A stretch of 64,000 nt of DNA, taken from the NCBI RefSeq assembly GCF_002902985.1, contig NZ_CP026167.1:2542001-2606000 (forward strand), read 5' to 3'. Each line of letters opens with the position of its first letter. Position 1 is the first letter of the stretch. The position numbers were made by a program, and so were the translations under genes. Below, piece by piece: positions 22,426 through 34,051 of the stretch. The notes under the pieces were generated by a model, which did no database searches, was not told the origin of the DNA, and worked only from the letters and a program-made list of their open reading frames with translations. This stretch comes from Leclercia sp. LSNIH1 (lineage in GTDB: Bacteria; Pseudomonadota; Gammaproteobacteria; Enterobacterales; Enterobacteriaceae).

Positions 22426-23181
22426 CAGGCCCTTCAGCCACTGCCAGACGCGCCCAAGCGTTTCATAGCCCACGCGATCGCTGTGCATCAGCCATACCGG
22501 GGACGGAATGATCCGTTCCCAGGGGTTAAGCGGGGCGCTAATCGCCAGCTGGTTCGCGGGCGCGGGTAGAGGATGGAGACCCTGGCGTTCAAAGAAGATC
22601 ATCGCCCGCGGTAAATGAGAGGCTGAGGTCACCAGCAGGAACGGCGCATCGCCTATCGCCTGCTTCACCGCGGCGGCTTCCTCTTCGGTATCCTTTGGAC
22701 TGTCGAGAGTGATGATCGCCTCGCGCGGCACGCCCAGCGACTGCGCCACGCGCGCGCCCGCTTCGGCGGTACTCACCGGATTGCTTTGTGCTGCCGCCCC
22801 GGTGAAGATCATCTTCGACCCGGGATTTGCCAGCCACAGCCGCATGCCTTCATTGAGGCGCGGCAGGCTGTTATTGATCAGATTGGAGCTGGGAGCCCAT
22901 TGTGGATCCCAGGTGTAGCCCCCGCCGAGCACCACGATGTACTTAACCTTCTCATTTCCCTGCCAGGTGGGGTATTTGTCTTCGACCGGGCGTAACAGCC
23001 CATCCGCGACCGGCTGCAGGCTCAGCAGCGTCAGCGCCAGCCAGCCTGCCGTAACCAAAATTTTGCCGCTTTTCTGATGGCGGCTGAACCATAGCAACCC
23101 CAGCCCCAGTGCGATACACAGCAGAAGAAGAGGGAGGGGAAGCATCATGCCGCCAATATATTTTTTTAGGGTGAAAAGCAT
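22402..23181 (-). CDS. elyC: ElyC, envelope biogenesis factor (DUF218)
   Basis: Inner-membrane protein of the DUF218 (SanA/YdcF) family, 259 residues as in E. coli. Two hydrophobic segments at about residues 10-30 and 37-57 are followed by a periplasmic DUF218 domain with VVLGGGY and FTGAAAQSNPVSTAEAG. In E. coli ElyC is needed for efficient peptidoglycan synthesis at low temperature and influences the lipid carrier pool. Convergent with ycbJ, with which it overlaps by 24 bp, and divergent from cmoM. Confidence 0.95.
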   Translation of the reverse strand: MLFTLKKYIGGMMLPLPLLLLCIALGLGLLWFSRHQKSGKILVTAGWLALTLLSLQPVADGLLRPVEDKYPTWQGNEKVKYIVVLGGGYTWDPQWAPSSNLINNSLPRLNEGMRLWLANPGSKMIFTGAAAQSNPVSTAEAGARVAQSLGVPREAIITLDSPKDTEEEAAAVKQAIGDAPFLLVTSASHLPRAMIFFERQGLHPLPAPANQLAISAPLNPWERIIPSPVWLMHSDRVGYETLGRVWQWLKGLSGEPGKQ

Positions 23182-23305
23182 CCTTTCTGGCTCCTTTTTT
23201 AACCATATAGCTGATGATTGTCAGCGATATTACACCAGAGAGGTTCATTCTCCGCCCGGCTGTGACAAAATAGCGGTTTTGTTGTGAGTGGGTGGAGCTC
23301 TCCCA

Positions 23306-24091
23306 ATGCGGGATCGCAATTTTGATGACATCGCGGAAAAGTTTGCCCGCAATATTTACGGCACGACTAAAGGCCGTCTGCGGCAGACGATCCTCTGGCA
23401 GGATCTGGACATCCTGCTGGATGGGTTTGGCGACAAGAAACTGCGTGTCCTCGACGCTGGCGGCGGTGAAGGCCAGACGGCGATAAAAATGGCTGAGCGT
23501 GGGCACCACGTTATCCTCTGCGATCTCTCCGCTGAAATGATCGCCCGCGCTGAACAGGCCGCGGTGGAGAAAGGTGTGAGCGATAACATGCAATTTATAC
23601 ATTGTGCCGCTCAGGAGATTGCTCAACATTTGGAAAGCCCGGTTGATCTGATATTGTCTCATGCGGTGCTGGAATGGGTAGCCGAACCCCAGGCGCTGCT
23701 GAAGACGCTCTGGTCGATACTGCGCCCCGGCGGCGCGCTGTCGCTGATGTTTTACAACGCTAACGGCCTGTTAATGCGTAATGTGCTGGTGGGTAATTTC
23801 GGTTATGTACAGCAGGGTATGTACAAGAAGAAACGCCGTACGCTGTCACCGGACTTTCCGCGCGACCCGCAGCAGGTTTATGGCTGGCTGGAAACTTCCG
23901 GCTGGCAGATTACCGGGAAAACCGGCATCAGGGTGTTTCATGATTATCTGCGTGATAAACAGAAGCAGCATGAGTGCTTTGACGCCCTGACAGAATTAGA
24001 GACGCGGTACTGTCGCCAGGAGCCTTATATTAGCCTTGGCCGCTACATTCACGTCACCGCGCGCAAGCCGCAGAGCAAGGATAACTTATGA
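23306..24091 (+). CDS. cmoM: tRNA 5-carboxymethoxyuridine methyltransferase
   Basis: SAM-dependent class I methyltransferase (formerly smtA) that methylates cmo5U34 of certain tRNAs to mcmo5U. The SAM-binding motif I is [17 protein letters not shown] near residue 50. The 261 residues from [13 protein letters not shown] equal E. coli. A GTG 18 bases upstream would add six residues, but the ATG is preferred because GGAG lies about ten bases before it. The stop overlaps the mukF start by four bases, making it the first gene of the cmoM-mukFEB operon. Confidence 0.96.
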   Translation: MRDRNFDDIAEKFARNIYGTTKGRLRQTILWQDLDILLDGFGDKKLRVLDAGGGEGQTAIKMAERGHHVILCDLSAEMIARAEQAAVEKGVSDNMQFIHCAAQEIAQHLESPVDLILSHAVLEWVAEPQALLKTLWSILRPGGALSLMFYNANGLLMRNVLVGNFGYVQQGMYKKKRRTLSPDFPRDPQQVYGWLETSGWQITGKTGIRVFHDYLRDKQKQHECFDALTELETRYCRQEPYISLGRYIHVTARKPQSKDNL

Positions 24092-25410
24092 GTGAATTTT
24101 CCCAGACAGTCCCCGAACTGGTTGCCTGGGCCCGAAAAAACGATTTCTCCCTCTCGCTGCCGGTAGACAGACTCTCTTTTCTGCTGGCGGTCGCCACGCT
24201 GAACAGCGAACGGCTGGATGGAGAAATGAGCGAGGGCGAACTGGTGGATGCGTTCCGCCATGTCAGTGATGCGTTTGAGCAAACCAGCGAAACCATTAAT
24301 GTGCGTGCCAATAACGCGATTAACGATATGGTGCGTCAACGTCTGCTGAACCGCTTTACCAGCGAGCTGGCAGAAGGGAATGCCATCTATCGTCTGACGC
24401 CACTGGGCATCGGCATTACCGACTACTACATTCGCCAGCGCGAATTCTCGACCCTGCGCCTCTCGATGCAGCTCTCCATTGTGGCGGGCGAACTGAAGCG
24501 TGCAGCCGATGCCGCAGATGAGGGCGGTGACGAGTTCCACTGGCACCGTAACGTCTATGCGCCGCTGAAATATTCAGTAGCCGAGATTTTCGACAGCATC
24601 GATTTGACGCAGCGCATCATGGATGAGCAGCAGCAGCTGGTGAAGGACGACATCGCCCAGCTTCTGAACAAAGACTGGCGGGCGGCAATCTCCAGCTGTG
24701 AAATGCTGCTGTCAGAAACCTCCGGCACCCTGCGTGAACTGCAGGATACGCTGGAGGCTGCGGGCGACAAGCTGCAGGCCAACCTGCTGCGCATTCAGGA
24801 TGCCACCCTGGCCCAGGACAATCTGCATTTTGTCGATCGCCTGGTCTTCGATCTGCAGAGCAAGCTGGACCGTATTATCAGCTGGGGCCAGCAGGCGATT
24901 GACCTGTGGATCGGCTATGACCGCCACGTGCATAAATTTATCCGAACCGCTATCGATATGGATAAAAACCGCGTGTTTGCCCAGCGTCTGCGCCAGTCGG
25001 TACAGACCTATTTCGATGCCCCGTGGGCGCTGACCTACGCAAGCGCTGACCGCCTGCTCGATATGCGTGACGAAGAGATGAGCCTGCGCGACGAAGAGGT
25101 CACCGGCGAGCTGCCAGCCGATCTGGAATATGAAGAGTTTAACGAAATACGGGAACAGCTTGCCGCGATGATCGAGGAGCAACTGGCGATCTTCAAAACC
25201 AAAAACAAACCACTCGATCTCGGTCTGGTGGTGCGCGACTACCTCGCACAATACCCGCGTGCCCGCCATTTCGATATCGCCCGCATCGTGGTCGATCAGG
25301 CGGTACGCCTGGGCGTCGCGCAAGCAGATTTCACCGGCCTGCCGCCGAAGTGGCAGCCGATCAACGATTACGGAGCCAAGGTACAGGCGCATGTCATTGA
25401 CAAATATTGA
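24088..25410 (+). CDS. mukF: Chromosome partition protein MukF (kleisin)
   Basis: Kleisin subunit of the MukBEF condensin. The 440 residues equal E. coli. An N-terminal winged-helix dimerisation domain is followed by a helical middle that touches the MukB neck, an acidic linker (about residues 330-350, rich in Glu and Asp) that binds MukE, and a C-terminal winged helix that caps the MukB head. It overlaps cmoM by 4 bp and mukE by 20 bp. Confidence 0.98.
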   Translation: MSEFSQTVPELVAWARKNDFSLSLPVDRLSFLLAVATLNSERLDGEMSEGELVDAFRHVSDAFEQTSETINVRANNAINDMVRQRLLNRFTSELAEGNAIYRLTPLGIGITDYYIRQREFSTLRLSMQLSIVAGELKRAADAADEGGDEFHWHRNVYAPLKYSVAEIFDSIDLTQRIMDEQQQLVKDDIAQLLNKDWRAAISSCEMLLSETSGTLRELQDTLEAAGDKLQANLLRIQDATLAQDNLHFVDRLVFDLQSKLDRIISWGQQAIDLWIGYDRHVHKFIRTAIDMDKNRVFAQRLRQSVQTYFDAPWALTYASADRLLDMRDEEMSLRDEEVTGELPADLEYEEFNEIREQLAAMIEEQLAIFKTKNKPLDLGLVVRDYLAQYPRARHFDIARIVVDQAVRLGVAQADFTGLPPKWQPINDYGAKVQAHVIDKY

Positions 25411-26095
25411 ACACGTGATGCCAGTTAAGCTGGCCCAGGCGCTGGCAAATCCGATCTTTCCGGCGCTGGACAGCCAGCTGCGTGCCGGTCGTCACATTGG
25501 TCTCGACGAGCTGGATAATCACGCTTTTTTAATGGATTTTCAGGAGTACCTGGAAGAGTTTTACGCCCGCTATAACGTGGAGCTGATCCGCGCGCCGGAG
25601 GGGTTCTTCTATCTGCGCCCGCGCTCCACCACGCTTATCCCGCGCTCGGTGCTCTCCGAGCTGGACATGATGGTCGGCAAAATTCTCTGCTATCTCTACC
25701 TCAGCCCGGAGCGTCTGGCGAACGAAGGCATCTTCACCCAGCAGGAGCTCTATGACGAGCTGATGACCCTGGCGGACGAAGGCAAGCTGCTGAAGCTGGT
25801 AAACAACCGCTCCACCGGCTCGGACGTGGACCGTCAGAAGTTACAGGAAAAAGTGCGCTCCTCCCTGAACCGTCTGCGCCGTCTGGGGATGGTGTGGTTT
25901 ATGGGCCATGACAGCAGCAAATTCCGCATCACTGAATCTGTGTTCCGCTTCGGTGCCGACGTGCGCGTGGGCGATGACGCCCGCGAAGCGCAGCTGCGCA
26001 TGATCCGTGATGGCGAAGCGATGCCGGTGGAAAACCATCTGCAGCTCAATGACGAGCATGAAGACAATCAGCCGGATAGCGGGGAGGAAGAATAA
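25391..26095 (+). CDS. mukE: Chromosome partition protein MukE
   Basis: Kite subunit of MukBEF that binds MukF and DNA. It has 234 residues from [14 protein letters not shown], the E. coli length. The reading frame stays open 44 codons into mukF, but that upstream part is a shadow of mukF and not family-like. Winged-helix domains and a Glu/Asp-rich C-terminal tail (ending DSGEEE) are visible. The start lies inside the last 20 bases of mukF, and the stop shares one base with the mukB ATG. Confidence 0.97.
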   Translation: MSLTNIEHVMPVKLAQALANPIFPALDSQLRAGRHIGLDELDNHAFLMDFQEYLEEFYARYNVELIRAPEGFFYLRPRSTTLIPRSVLSELDMMVGKILCYLYLSPERLANEGIFTQQELYDELMTLADEGKLLKLVNNRSTGSDVDRQKLQEKVRSSLNRLRRLGMVWFMGHDSSKFRITESVFRFGADVRVGDDAREAQLRMIRDGEAMPVENHLQLNDEHEDNQPDSGEEE

Positions 26096-29000
26096 TGATT
26101 GAACGCGGTAAATTTCGCTCACTGACGCTGGTTAACTGGAACGGTTTCTTTGCCCGCACCTTTGATCTCGATGAGCTGGTGACCACGCTCTCGGGCGGTA
26201 ACGGGGCAGGGAAATCCACCACCATGGCGGCCTTCGTCACGGCGCTGATCCCGGACTTAACCCTGCTGCACTTCCGTAACACCACCGAAGCTGGCGCGAC
26301 CAGCGGTTCCCGCGATAAGGGTCTGCACGGTAAGCTGAAGGCGGGTGTCTGTTACTCCGTGCTGGACGTGATCAACTCCCGCCATCAGCGCGTGGTGGTT
26401 GGCGTCCGCTTGCAGCAGGTCGCCGGTCGCGACCGTAAAGTGGATATCAAACCGTTCGCCATTCAGGGGCTGCCAACCTCCGTTCAGCCCACCGCGCTAT
26501 TGACGGAAACCCTGAACGAACGCCAGGCGCGCGTACTGACGCTGCAGGAGCTGAAAGACAAGCTGGAAGCCATCGAAGGCGTGCAGTTTAAGCAGTTCAA
26601 CTCCATCACCGAATACCACTCGCTGATGTTCGATCTGGGCATCGTCGCCCGTCGTCTGCGCTCTGCCTCGGACCGCAGTAAATATTATCGTCTGATCGAA
26701 GCCTCGCTCTACGGCGGGATCTCCAGCGCCATTACCCGCTCCCTGCGTGATTACCTGTTACCGGAAAACAGCGGTGTGCGTAAGGCGTTCCAGGACATGG
26801 AAGCGGCGCTGCGTGAAAACCGTATGACGCTGGAAGCCATTCGCGTCACGCAGTCTGACCGTGACCTGTTCAAGCACCTGATCAGCGAAGCCACCAACTA
26901 TGTGGCGGCGGACTACATGCGCCACGCCAACGAGCGCCGCATTCATCTCGATCAGGCTCTCGAGTATCGCCGTGAGCTCTTCACCTCCCGCCAGCAGCTG
27001 GCCTCTGAGCAGTACAAGCACGTCGAGATGGCCCGCGAGCTGTCCGAGCATAACGGGGCAGAAGGGGATCTGGAGGCCGACTATCAGGCCGCCAGCGATC
27101 ACCTGAACCTGGTGCAGACCGCGCTGCGTCAGCAGGAAAAAATCGAGCGCTACGAAGCGGATCTCGATGAACTGCAAATTCGTCTGGAAGAGCAGAACGA
27201 AGTGGTGGCGGAAGCTGCCGACAAGCAGGAAGAGAACGAAGCCCGGGCCGAAGCCGCCGAGCTGGAAGTGGATGAGCTGAAAAGCCAGCTTGCTGACTAT
27301 CAGCAGGCGCTCGACGTCCAGCAAACCCGCGCCATTCAGTACAATCAGGCGTTGCAGGCGCTGGAACGTGCAAAAGCGCTTTGCCACCTGCCGGACCTGA
27401 CGCCAGAGAGCGCGGATCAGTGGCTGGAGACTTTCCAGGCCAAAGAGCAGGAAGCTACAGAAAAACTGCTGAATCTCGAGCAGAAAATGAGCGTGGCGCA
27501 AACTGCGCACAGCCAGTTTGAACAGGCATACCAGCTGGTGGCCGCGATTAACGGCCCGCTGGCGCGCGCCGAAGCGTGGGAAGTGGCCCGCGAGCTGCTG
27601 CGTGATGGCGTTAACCAGCGCCACCTGGCGGAACAGGTTCAGCCGCTGCGTATGCGCCTGAACGAGCTGGAGCAGCGCCTGCGTGAACAGCAGGAGGCGG
27701 AACGCCTGCTGGCTGAGTTCTGCAAGCGTCAGGGTAAACGGGTCGATATTGACGATCTGGAAAGCCTGCATCAGGAGCTGGAAGCCCGTATCGCGTCGCT
27801 GTCCGACAGCGTATCCAGTGCCAGTGAACAGCGTATGGCGCTGCGTCAGGAGATGGAGCAGCTACAGTCGCGTATTCAGACGCTGATGCAGCGCGCCCCA
27901 GTCTGGCTGGCCGCCCAGAGCAGCCTCAGCCAGCTCAGCGAGCAGTGTGGCGAAACCTTCGAATCCAGCCAGGAGGTCACGGAGTATCTGCAGCAGCTGC
28001 TGGAGCGTGAACGCGAAGCAATTGTTGAACGTGACGAAGTGGGTGCGCGTAAGCGCGCCGTCGACGACGAAATCGAACGTTTAAGCCAGCCGGGTGGTGC
28101 GGAAGATGCCCGTCTGAACACCCTTGCAGAGCGTTTTGGCGGCGTGCTGCTGTCAGAGATTTATGACGACGTCAGCCTGGAAGATGCCCCGTACTACTCG
28201 GCGCTGTATGGTCCATCCCGCCACGCGATTGTGGTGCCGGATCTGTCGCTGATCGCGGACCAGCTCGAAGGGCTGGAAGATTGCCCGGAAGATCTCTATC
28301 TGATCGAAGGGGATCCGCAGTCGTTCGATGACAGCGTCTTTGGCGTCGACGAGCTGGAAAAAGCGGTGGTGGTGAAAATCGCCGATCGCCAGTGGCGCTA
28401 TTCGCGCTTCCCGGCGCTGCCGCTGTTTGGCCGCGCGGCCCGTGAAAGCCGTATTGAGAGCCTGCATACCGAGCGTGAAGCGCTGTCAGAACGTTTTGCG
28501 ACGCTCTCGTTCGACGTGCAAAAAACCCAGCGTCTGCACCAGGCGTTCAGCCGCTTTATCGGCAGCCATCTGGCCGTGGCCTTTGAGGCCGATCCGGAAG
28601 CCGAGATCCGCAAGTTCACCACCCGTCGTACCGAGCTTGAACGCGCGATTTCAGCCCACGAAAATGATAACCAGCAGAGCCGCCTCCAGTTCGAGCAGGC
28701 TAAAGAGGGCGTCGCTGCCCTTAACCGCATTCTGCCGCGCCTGAACCTGCTGGCAGATGACACCCTCGCCGATCGGGTGGATGAGATCCAGGAGCGTCTC
28801 GACGAAGCGCAGGAAGCCGCGCGCTTTGTCCAGCAGTACGGCAATCAGCTGGCGAAGCTGGAGCCGATGGTCTCAGTGCTGCAGAGCGACCCGGAACAGT
28901 TCGAACAGCTGAAAGAAGATTATGCCTGGTCCCAGCAGGTCCAGCGCGAAGCGCGTCAGCAGGCGTTTGCCCTGACCGAAGTTTCCCAGCGCCGGGCGCA

Positions 29001-30543
29001 CTTCAGCTACTCCGACTCGGCGGAGATGCTGAACGGCAACAGCGACCTGAACGAGAAGCTGCGCCAGCGTCTGGAGCAGGCGGAAATGGAGCGTACCCGC
29101 GCCCGTGAGGCGATGCGTAGCCATGCCGCGCAGCTGAACCAGTACAATCAGGTGCTGGCGTCGCTGAAAAGCTCGTTTGATACCAAGAAAGAGCTGCTGA
29201 CCGACCTGCATAAAGAGCTGCAGGATATCGGCGTGCGGGCCGACAGCGGGGCGGAGGAGCGGGCGCGCATTCGTCGCGACGAACTCCATGCCCAGCTCAG
29301 CAATAACCGTGCCCGCCGCAACCAGCTGGAAAAAGCGCTCACCTTCTGTGAAGCGGAGATGGACAACCTGACCCGCCGTCTGCGCAAGCTGGAACGTGAC
29401 TACCACGAGAAGCGCGAGCAGGTGGTGACCGCCAAAGCGGGCTGGTGCGCCGTGATGCGAATGGTGAAAGACAATGGTGTTGAACGCCGTCTGCACCGCC
29501 GCGAGCTGGCCTATCTCTCCGGCGATGAGCTGCGTTCTATGTCGGATAAGGCGCTGGGTGCGCTGCGTCTGGCGGTGGCGGATAACGAACACCTGCGCGA
29601 TGTGCTGCGCATGTCGGAAGATCCGAAGCGCCCTGAGCGCAAAATTCAGTTCTTCGTGGCGGTCTATCAGCACCTGCGCGAGCGTATTCGCCAGGATATT
29701 ATTCGCACCGATGACCCGGTTGAAGCCATTGAACAGATGGAGATTGAACTGGGCCGTCTGACGGAAGAGCTGACCTCACGTGAGCAGAAGCTGGCGATCA
29801 GCTCCCGCAGCGTGGCCAATATCATCCGTAAGACGATCCAGCGCGAGCAGAACCGTATTCGTCAGTTGAACCAGGGGCTGCAGAGCGTCTCCTTCGGTCA
29901 GGTTAACAGCGTGCGGCTGAACGTCAACGTGCGTGAAGCCCACGCCACGCTGCTTGACGTGCTGGCCGAGCAGCACGAGCAGCATCAGGATCTGTTCAAC
30001 AGCAACCGCCTGACCTTCTCCGAAGCGCTGGCGAAGCTGTATCAGCGTCTGAACCCGCAGATCGACATGGGCCAGCGCACGCCGCAGACCATCGGTGAGG
30101 AGCTGCTGGACTACCGTAACTATCTCGAGATGGAAGTGGAAGTTAACCGTGGTTCTGACGGCTGGCTGCGCGCGGAATCGGGCGCCCTGTCGACCGGGGA
30201 AGCGATCGGTACCGGGATGTCGATTCTGGTGATGGTGGTCCAGAGCTGGGAAGATGAATCCCGCCGTCTGCGCGGCAAGGATATCTCTCCATGCCGCCTG
30301 CTGTTCCTTGATGAGGCGGCGCGTCTGGATGCCCGTTCGATCGCCACGCTGTTTGAGCTGTGCGATCGTCTGGATATGCAGCTGATTATCGCGGCGCCGG
30401 AAAATATCAGTCCGGAGAAAGGCACCACCTATAAACTGGTGCGTAAGGTCTATCAGAACAGCGAGCATGTCCACGTTGTGGGTCTGCGCGGCTTTGCCCC
30501 GCAGCCGCCTGAGTCCTTGCCCGGAACGGCTGACGCCTCCTGA
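26095..30543 (+). CDS. mukB: Chromosome partition protein MukB (SMC-like)
   Basis: Large SMC-like ATPase that loops and organises the chromosome and recruits topoisomerase IV. It has 1482 residues (E. coli 1486). The N-terminal head has Walker [10 protein letters not shown] at residues 34-42. Long Gln/Glu/Leu-rich coiled coils run on either side of a globular hinge near the centre (about residues 645-805). The C-terminal head has the ABC signature [10 protein letters not shown] and the Walker B region [11 protein letters not shown]. It forms a translationally coupled unit with cmoM, mukF and mukE and ends at a GC-rich terminator. Confidence 0.99.
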   Translation: MIERGKFRSLTLVNWNGFFARTFDLDELVTTLSGGNGAGKSTTMAAFVTALIPDLTLLHFRNTTEAGATSGSRDKGLHGKLKAGVCYSVLDVINSRHQRVVVGVRLQQVAGRDRKVDIKPFAIQGLPTSVQPTALLTETLNERQARVLTLQELKDKLEAIEGVQFKQFNSITEYHSLMFDLGIVARRLRSASDRSKYYRLIEASLYGGISSAITRSLRDYLLPENSGVRKAFQDMEAALRENRMTLEAIRVTQSDRDLFKHLISEATNYVAADYMRHANERRIHLDQALEYRRELFTSRQQLASEQYKHVEMARELSEHNGAEGDLEADYQAASDHLNLVQTALRQQEKIERYEADLDELQIRLEEQNEVVAEAADKQEENEARAEAAELEVDELKSQLADYQQALDVQQTRAIQYNQALQALERAKALCHLPDLTPESADQWLETFQAKEQEATEKLLNLEQKMSVAQTAHSQFEQAYQLVAAINGPLARAEAWEVARELLRDGVNQRHLAEQVQPLRMRLNELEQRLREQQEAERLLAEFCKRQGKRVDIDDLESLHQELEARIASLSDSVSSASEQRMALRQEMEQLQSRIQTLMQRAPVWLAAQSSLSQLSEQCGETFESSQEVTEYLQQLLEREREAIVERDEVGARKRAVDDEIERLSQPGGAEDARLNTLAERFGGVLLSEIYDDVSLEDAPYYSALYGPSRHAIVVPDLSLIADQLEGLEDCPEDLYLIEGDPQSFDDSVFGVDELEKAVVVKIADRQWRYSRFPALPLFGRAARESRIESLHTEREALSERFATLSFDVQKTQRLHQAFSRFIGSHLAVAFEADPEAEIRKFTTRRTELERAISAHENDNQQSRLQFEQAKEGVAALNRILPRLNLLADDTLADRVDEIQERLDEAQEAARFVQQYGNQLAKLEPMVSVLQSDPEQFEQLKEDYAWSQQVQREARQQAFALTEVSQRRAHFSYSDSAEMLNGNSDLNEKLRQRLEQAEMERTRAREAMRSHAAQLNQYNQVLASLKSSFDTKKELLTDLHKELQDIGVRADSGAEERARIRRDELHAQLSNNRARRNQLEKALTFCEAEMDNLTRRLRKLERDYHEKREQVVTAKAGWCAVMRMVKDNGVERRLHRRELAYLSGDELRSMSDKALGALRLAVADNEHLRDVLRMSEDPKRPERKIQFFVAVYQHLRERIRQDIIRTDDPVEAIEQMEIELGRLTEELTSREQKLAISSRSVANIIRKTIQREQNRIRQLNQGLQSVSFGQVNSVRLNVNVREAHATLLDVLAEQHEQHQDLFNSNRLTFSEALAKLYQRLNPQIDMGQRTPQTIGEELLDYRNYLEMEVEVNRGSDGWLRAESGALSTGEAIGTGMSILVMVVQSWEDESRRLRGKDISPCRLLFLDEAARLDARSIATLFELCDRLDMQLIIAAPENISPEKGTTYKLVRKVYQNSEHVHVVGLRGFAPQPPESLPGTADAS

Positions 30544-30563
30544 GGAATCTGAAAATTAGCGAT

Positions 30564-30588
30564 GGCGGCCCCCGGGCCGCCTTTTTTT
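30564..30588 (+). terminator. Terminator after the muk operon
   Basis: The GC-rich inverted repeat GGCGGCCC / GGGCCGCC is followed by seven T residues, about 20 bases after the mukB stop codon. Confidence 0.88.
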
Positions 30589-30621
30589 ATTCCTTGAGCT
30601 TGTACTGGCGGCTGCGTTAAC

Positions 30622-30636
30622 TTTAAACTTCTTTAC
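30622..30636 (+). promoter_or_regulatory. Putative CpxR box upstream of ldtD
   Basis: TTTAAacttcTTTAC is the reverse complement of GTAAA-N5-TTAAA, which matches the CpxR consensus GTAAA-N5-GTAAA at nine of ten positions. A good -10 (TATAAT, 30668-30673) lies downstream, which places the box about 45-60 bp before the probable transcription start. E. coli ldtD is a known Cpx target. Confidence 0.5.
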
Positions 30637-30726
30637 ATAAGGTAAGGCTGGTGCCGGTCTGCCTTTCTATAATGAAGTGAAGCCCCGGTGATGAGGGCGT
30701 GACGTATAGCAAACAGGGGGCAAGGG

Positions 30727-32547
30727 ATGTTGCTGAATAATATGTATGGTCGTCAGCTGTCGGCACTCAGTTTGTGTTTGACGGTGTTAGTTGCTCCGCT
30801 GTTTAGTGCGCGGGCGGATGAGCCCGAGCTGGTTCCTGTCGATAGCTCCGCCACGGTGGGCGCGCAACCGACTGCGCTGTCCCAGCCGCTTGAACAATCG
30901 CCTGCCACCGCCATAATGGCCGGTATCCGGCCGCTGCCTGCGGATATCAATGCAGAGCAACGCCGTCAGGAATTGCTTGCGGCGCTGCCTGCCGGCTACA
31001 CCCCGGCCTATCTCAATCAACTTACGCTGCTGTATGCCGCGCGTGACATGAAGCCGATGTGGGACGATCGTGAAGCCGTGCGCGCGTTCCAGCAGCAGCT
31101 GGCTGAAGTCGCCATCGCCGGATTTCAGCCGCAGTTTACTGCCTGGGTCGAGTTGCTGACCCAGCCTGCCGTCACCGGAATGGCGCGTGACGTGGTGCTA
31201 TCGGATGCGATGATGGGCTATCTGCAGTTTGTGGCGGGGATCCCGGTCAACGGCAACCGCTGGCTCTACAGCAATAAGCCTTACAAGCTGGCGACACCGC
31301 CGCTGTCGGTGATTAACCAGTGGCAGCTGGCGCTGGATAACGGCACGGTGCCGCACTTCATTGCCGGGCTGGCCCCGACGCATCCGCAATATGCTGTGAT
31401 GCACCAGTCGCTGCTGGAGCTGGTGGCTGACACGCAGCCCTGGCCCCAGATCCAGAGTACCGCTAAGCTGAGCCCGGGGCAGTGGAGCAGCGACGTACCC
31501 GCGTTGCGAGAAATCCTCAAACGTTCCGGCGTGATTGACGGCGGGCCGAAAATTGCCCTGCCGGGTGACGATCCGCAAAGCGTGGTCGTCAGTCCATCGG
31601 CTCCGTCTGTCGAAAAGAAGAAGTCTGTTTCCAGCAAGCCGGCCTCCTATGACCGCAGCCTGGTTGAAGCGGTAAAAGCCTTCCAGACCAGCCAGGGGCT
31701 GGGCGCTGATGGCGTTATCGGCCAGGCGACGCGTGAGGCGCTAAACATGACTCCTGCGCAGCGTGCCGGGGTGCTGGCGTTGAATATCCAGCGCCTGCGT
31801 TTGTTGCCCGGAACACTCTCGACGGGCATCATGGTGAATATCCCGGCCTTTTCGCTGGTCTATTACCAGAATGGCAGCGAAGTGCTGGCCTCCCGCGTGA
31901 TTGTGGGCCGCCCGGATCGTAAAACGCCGATGATGAGTAGCGCGCTGAATAATGTGGTGGTTAACCCGCCGTGGAATGTGCCGCCGACGCTGGCGCGCAA
32001 AGATATTTTGCCGAAGGTGTGGAATGACCCGGGTTATCTTGAACGCCATAACTATACCGTGCTGCGCGGCTGGAACAGTAAAGAGCCGATAGATCCGTGG
32101 CAAGTCGACTGGGCGACCATCACGCCGGCGAATTTACCCTTCCGTTTCCAGCAGGCACCGGGTGCACACAACTCGCTGGGTCGGTATAAATTCAATATGC
32201 CAAGCTCGGATGCCATCTATCTGCACGATACGCCGAACCACAACCTGTTCCAGAAAGATGCGCGTGCGCTCAGCTCCGGTTGTGTGCGCGTCAATAAAGC
32301 GTCAGAACTGGCAAATATGTTGTTACAGGATGCAGGCTGGAACGACACACGTATCTCGGATGCGCTGAAGCAGGGTGACACGCGATATGTGAATATCCGC
32401 CAGAATATTCCGGTTAATCTGTACTATCTTACCGCCTTCGTCGGCAAAGACGGTCGAACGCAGTACCGTACAGATATTTACAATTATGATGAGACTGCCC
32501 GGTCCAACACACAAATTCTGCCCAAAGCAGAGCAATTGATCAGATAA
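30727..32547 (+). CDS. ldtD: L,D-transpeptidase LdtD
   Basis: Periplasmic L,D-transpeptidase that forms meso-DAP to meso-DAP (3-3) peptidoglycan cross-links. It has 606 residues (E. coli 615). An N-terminal signal peptide ends near FSARA. A peptidoglycan-binding domain ([16 protein letters not shown]) lies near residue 320. The YkuD catalytic domain carries HDTPNHNLF and the motif SSGCVRV, with the catalytic cysteine at residue 519. The Ala/Val/Ser/Lys-rich linker before the peptidoglycan-binding domain is about nine residues shorter than in E. coli. Envelope-stress control is likely through the upstream Cpx-type box. The next gene, mepK, encodes an enzyme that cuts the same cross-links. Confidence 0.97.
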   Translation: MLLNNMYGRQLSALSLCLTVLVAPLFSARADEPELVPVDSSATVGAQPTALSQPLEQSPATAIMAGIRPLPADINAEQRRQELLAALPAGYTPAYLNQLTLLYAARDMKPMWDDREAVRAFQQQLAEVAIAGFQPQFTAWVELLTQPAVTGMARDVVLSDAMMGYLQFVAGIPVNGNRWLYSNKPYKLATPPLSVINQWQLALDNGTVPHFIAGLAPTHPQYAVMHQSLLELVADTQPWPQIQSTAKLSPGQWSSDVPALREILKRSGVIDGGPKIALPGDDPQSVVVSPSAPSVEKKKSVSSKPASYDRSLVEAVKAFQTSQGLGADGVIGQATREALNMTPAQRAGVLALNIQRLRLLPGTLSTGIMVNIPAFSLVYYQNGSEVLASRVIVGRPDRKTPMMSSALNNVVVNPPWNVPPTLARKDILPKVWNDPGYLERHNYTVLRGWNSKEPIDPWQVDWATITPANLPFRFQQAPGAHNSLGRYKFNMPSSDAIYLHDTPNHNLFQKDARALSSGCVRVNKASELANMLLQDAGWNDTRISDALKQGDTRYVNIRQNIPVNLYYLTAFVGKDGRTQYRTDIYNYDETARSNTQILPKAEQLIR

Positions 32548-32591
32548 ATGAAGAAGTTCGGAAAATTCCGGTAGTCTAAGTGGGAAAATAA

Positions 32592-32624
32592 ACGGGGTCT
32601 TGCGGTTGCAAGCCCCGTCTTTCC
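32592..32624 (+). terminator. Terminator-like hairpin between ldtD and mepK
   Basis: ACGGGG(T)CTTGC pairs with GCAAGCCCCGT around a GGTT loop, with one bulged T, and is followed by CTTTCCT. The U tract is weak, so read-through into mepK is likely. Confidence 0.55.
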
Positions 32625-32725
32625 TGGGTTGTGGTGCCTTGACGATGACAGGTTTGCCCGGTAATGTGCCCTTCGTGCGCTGTAAAGCATCTATACGATA
32701 ACATTGACCTGTAGACCTGATTACC

Positions 32726-33274
32726 ATGGACAAATTCGACGCTAATCGCCGTAAGTTGTTGGCGTTAGGTGGCATTGCGCTGGGCGCGGCCATCTTACCT
32801 ACGCCATCATTTGCCACGCTCTCTACCCCTCGACCACGTATTTTGACGCTTAATAACCTGCACACAGGTGAGTCAATCAAAGCTGAGTTTTTTGACGGTC
32901 GGGGCTATATTCAGGATGAATTAGCCAGGCTGAATCACTTTTTCCGTGATTTCCGCGCCAATAAAGTAAAAACCATCGATCCGGGATTATTTGACCAGCT
33001 TTACCGCCTGCAGGGTTTGCTTGGCACCCGCAAACCGGTACAGCTCATTTCCGGCTATCGCTCCCTTGATACCAATAATGAATTGCGTGCCCACAGCCGC
33101 GGTGTAGCCAAAAAGAGCTATCACACCAAAGGGCAGGCGATGGATTTTCATATTGAAGGCATTTCGTTAGCCAATGTTCGCAAAGCTGCGTTATCTATGC
33201 GCGCAGGTGGTGTAGGATATTACCCACGTAGCAACTTTGTGCATATTGATACCGGGCCATTGCGGCACTGGTAA
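32726..33274 (+). CDS. mepK: Murein endopeptidase MepK (YcbK)
   Basis: Metallopeptidase of the DUF882 / M15A family that cleaves peptidoglycan cross-links, in E. coli with preference for 3-3 links. The 182 residues equal E. coli YcbK. Residues 1-30 form a twin-arginine (Tat) signal with RRKLLALGG followed by a hydrophobic stretch and a PSFA cleavage site. Zinc-site residues are seen in SGYRS, SYHTKGQAMDFHI and FVHIDTGPLRHW. It follows ldtD by 178 bp and precedes gloC by 18 bp. Confidence 0.95.
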   Translation: MDKFDANRRKLLALGGIALGAAILPTPSFATLSTPRPRILTLNNLHTGESIKAEFFDGRGYIQDELARLNHFFRDFRANKVKTIDPGLFDQLYRLQGLLGTRKPVQLISGYRSLDTNNELRAHSRGVAKKSYHTKGQAMDFHIEGISLANVRKAALSMRAGGVGYYPRSNFVHIDTGPLRHW

Positions 33275-33292
33275 TAACAAATCAGGAGCAGT

Positions 33293-33940
33293 ATGAACTA
33301 TCGTATTATTCCGGTCACCGCCTTCTCCCAGAACTGTTCGCTTATCTGGTGTGAACAAACCAAACTGGCAGCCCTGGTCGATCCCGGTGGCGATGCAGAG
33401 AAGATCAAACAGGAAGTCGCTGCCGCTGGCGTGACCTTAATGCAGATCCTGTTGACCCACGGCCATCTCGATCACGTGGGGGCGGCGGCTGAACTGGCAC
33501 AGCATTATGGCGTGCCGGTGATTGGCCCGGAAAAAGAAGATGAGTTCTGGCTGCAGGGATTGCCGGCGCAAAGCCGCATGTTTGGCCTTGATGAATGTCT
33601 TCCTCTGACGCCGGATCGCTGGCTGAATGAGGGCGAGAGCGTCAACGTGGGCAATGTGACATTACAGGTCTTGCATTGTCCAGGGCATACTCCAGGCCAT
33701 ATTGTTTTCTTTGATGACCAGTCGCGCCTGCTGATTTCCGGTGATGTGATCTTTAAAGGCGGCGTAGGGCGCAGTGATTTCCCCCGGGGCGATCACGGCC
33801 AGCTGATCCGCTCGATCAAAGAGAAGTTATTACCGCTGGGCGACGATGTGACCTTTATTTCAGGTCATGGCCCGATGTCTACCCTGGGATACGAACGGCT
33901 GCACAACCCATTCCTGCAGGATGAACTGCCGGTCTGGTAA
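33293..33940 (+). CDS. gloC: Type II glyoxalase GloC (YcbL)
   Basis: Small metallo-beta-lactamase-fold hydrolase that splits S-lactoylglutathione in methylglyoxal detoxification. The 215 residues equal E. coli YcbL. The metal-binding signature is [16 protein letters not shown] near residue 55, with further ligands in HCPGHTPGH and [16 protein letters not shown]. Cytoplasmic. It ends at a strong bidirectional terminator. Confidence 0.96.
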   Translation: MNYRIIPVTAFSQNCSLIWCEQTKLAALVDPGGDAEKIKQEVAAAGVTLMQILLTHGHLDHVGAAAELAQHYGVPVIGPEKEDEFWLQGLPAQSRMFGLDECLPLTPDRWLNEGESVNVGNVTLQVLHCPGHTPGHIVFFDDQSRLLISGDVIFKGGVGRSDFPRGDHGQLIRSIKEKLLPLGDDVTFISGHGPMSTLGYERLHNPFLQDELPVW

Positions 33941-33948
33941 TCACAATT

Positions 33949-33977
33949 AAAAAAGCCTGCTTTAAGCAGGCTTTTTT
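33949..33977. terminator. Bidirectional terminator after gloC
   Basis: AAAAAAGCCTGC and GCAGGCTTTTTT flank a five-base loop. A and T runs on both sides allow termination in either direction. Confidence 0.9.
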
Positions 33978-33980
33978 AAT

Positions 33981-34042
33981 TGCCCGGTGGCGCTACGCTT
34001 ACCGGGCCTACACGTAGGCCGGGCAAACGCAGTGCGCCCGGC
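33981..34042. repeat. Paired REP (BIME-like) element between gloC and aspC
   Basis: A 31-base imperfect palindrome (33981-34011, core CCCGGTGGCGCTACGCTTACCGGG) is followed by an inverted partner at 34014-34042 (core GCCGGGC...GCCCGGC). The first unit recurs without change at 42836-42866. Such paired units are typical enterobacterial intergenic REP/BIME elements. The pair sits between the convergent gloC and aspC genes. Confidence 0.85.
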
Positions 34043-34051
34043 TTAGCGTTT

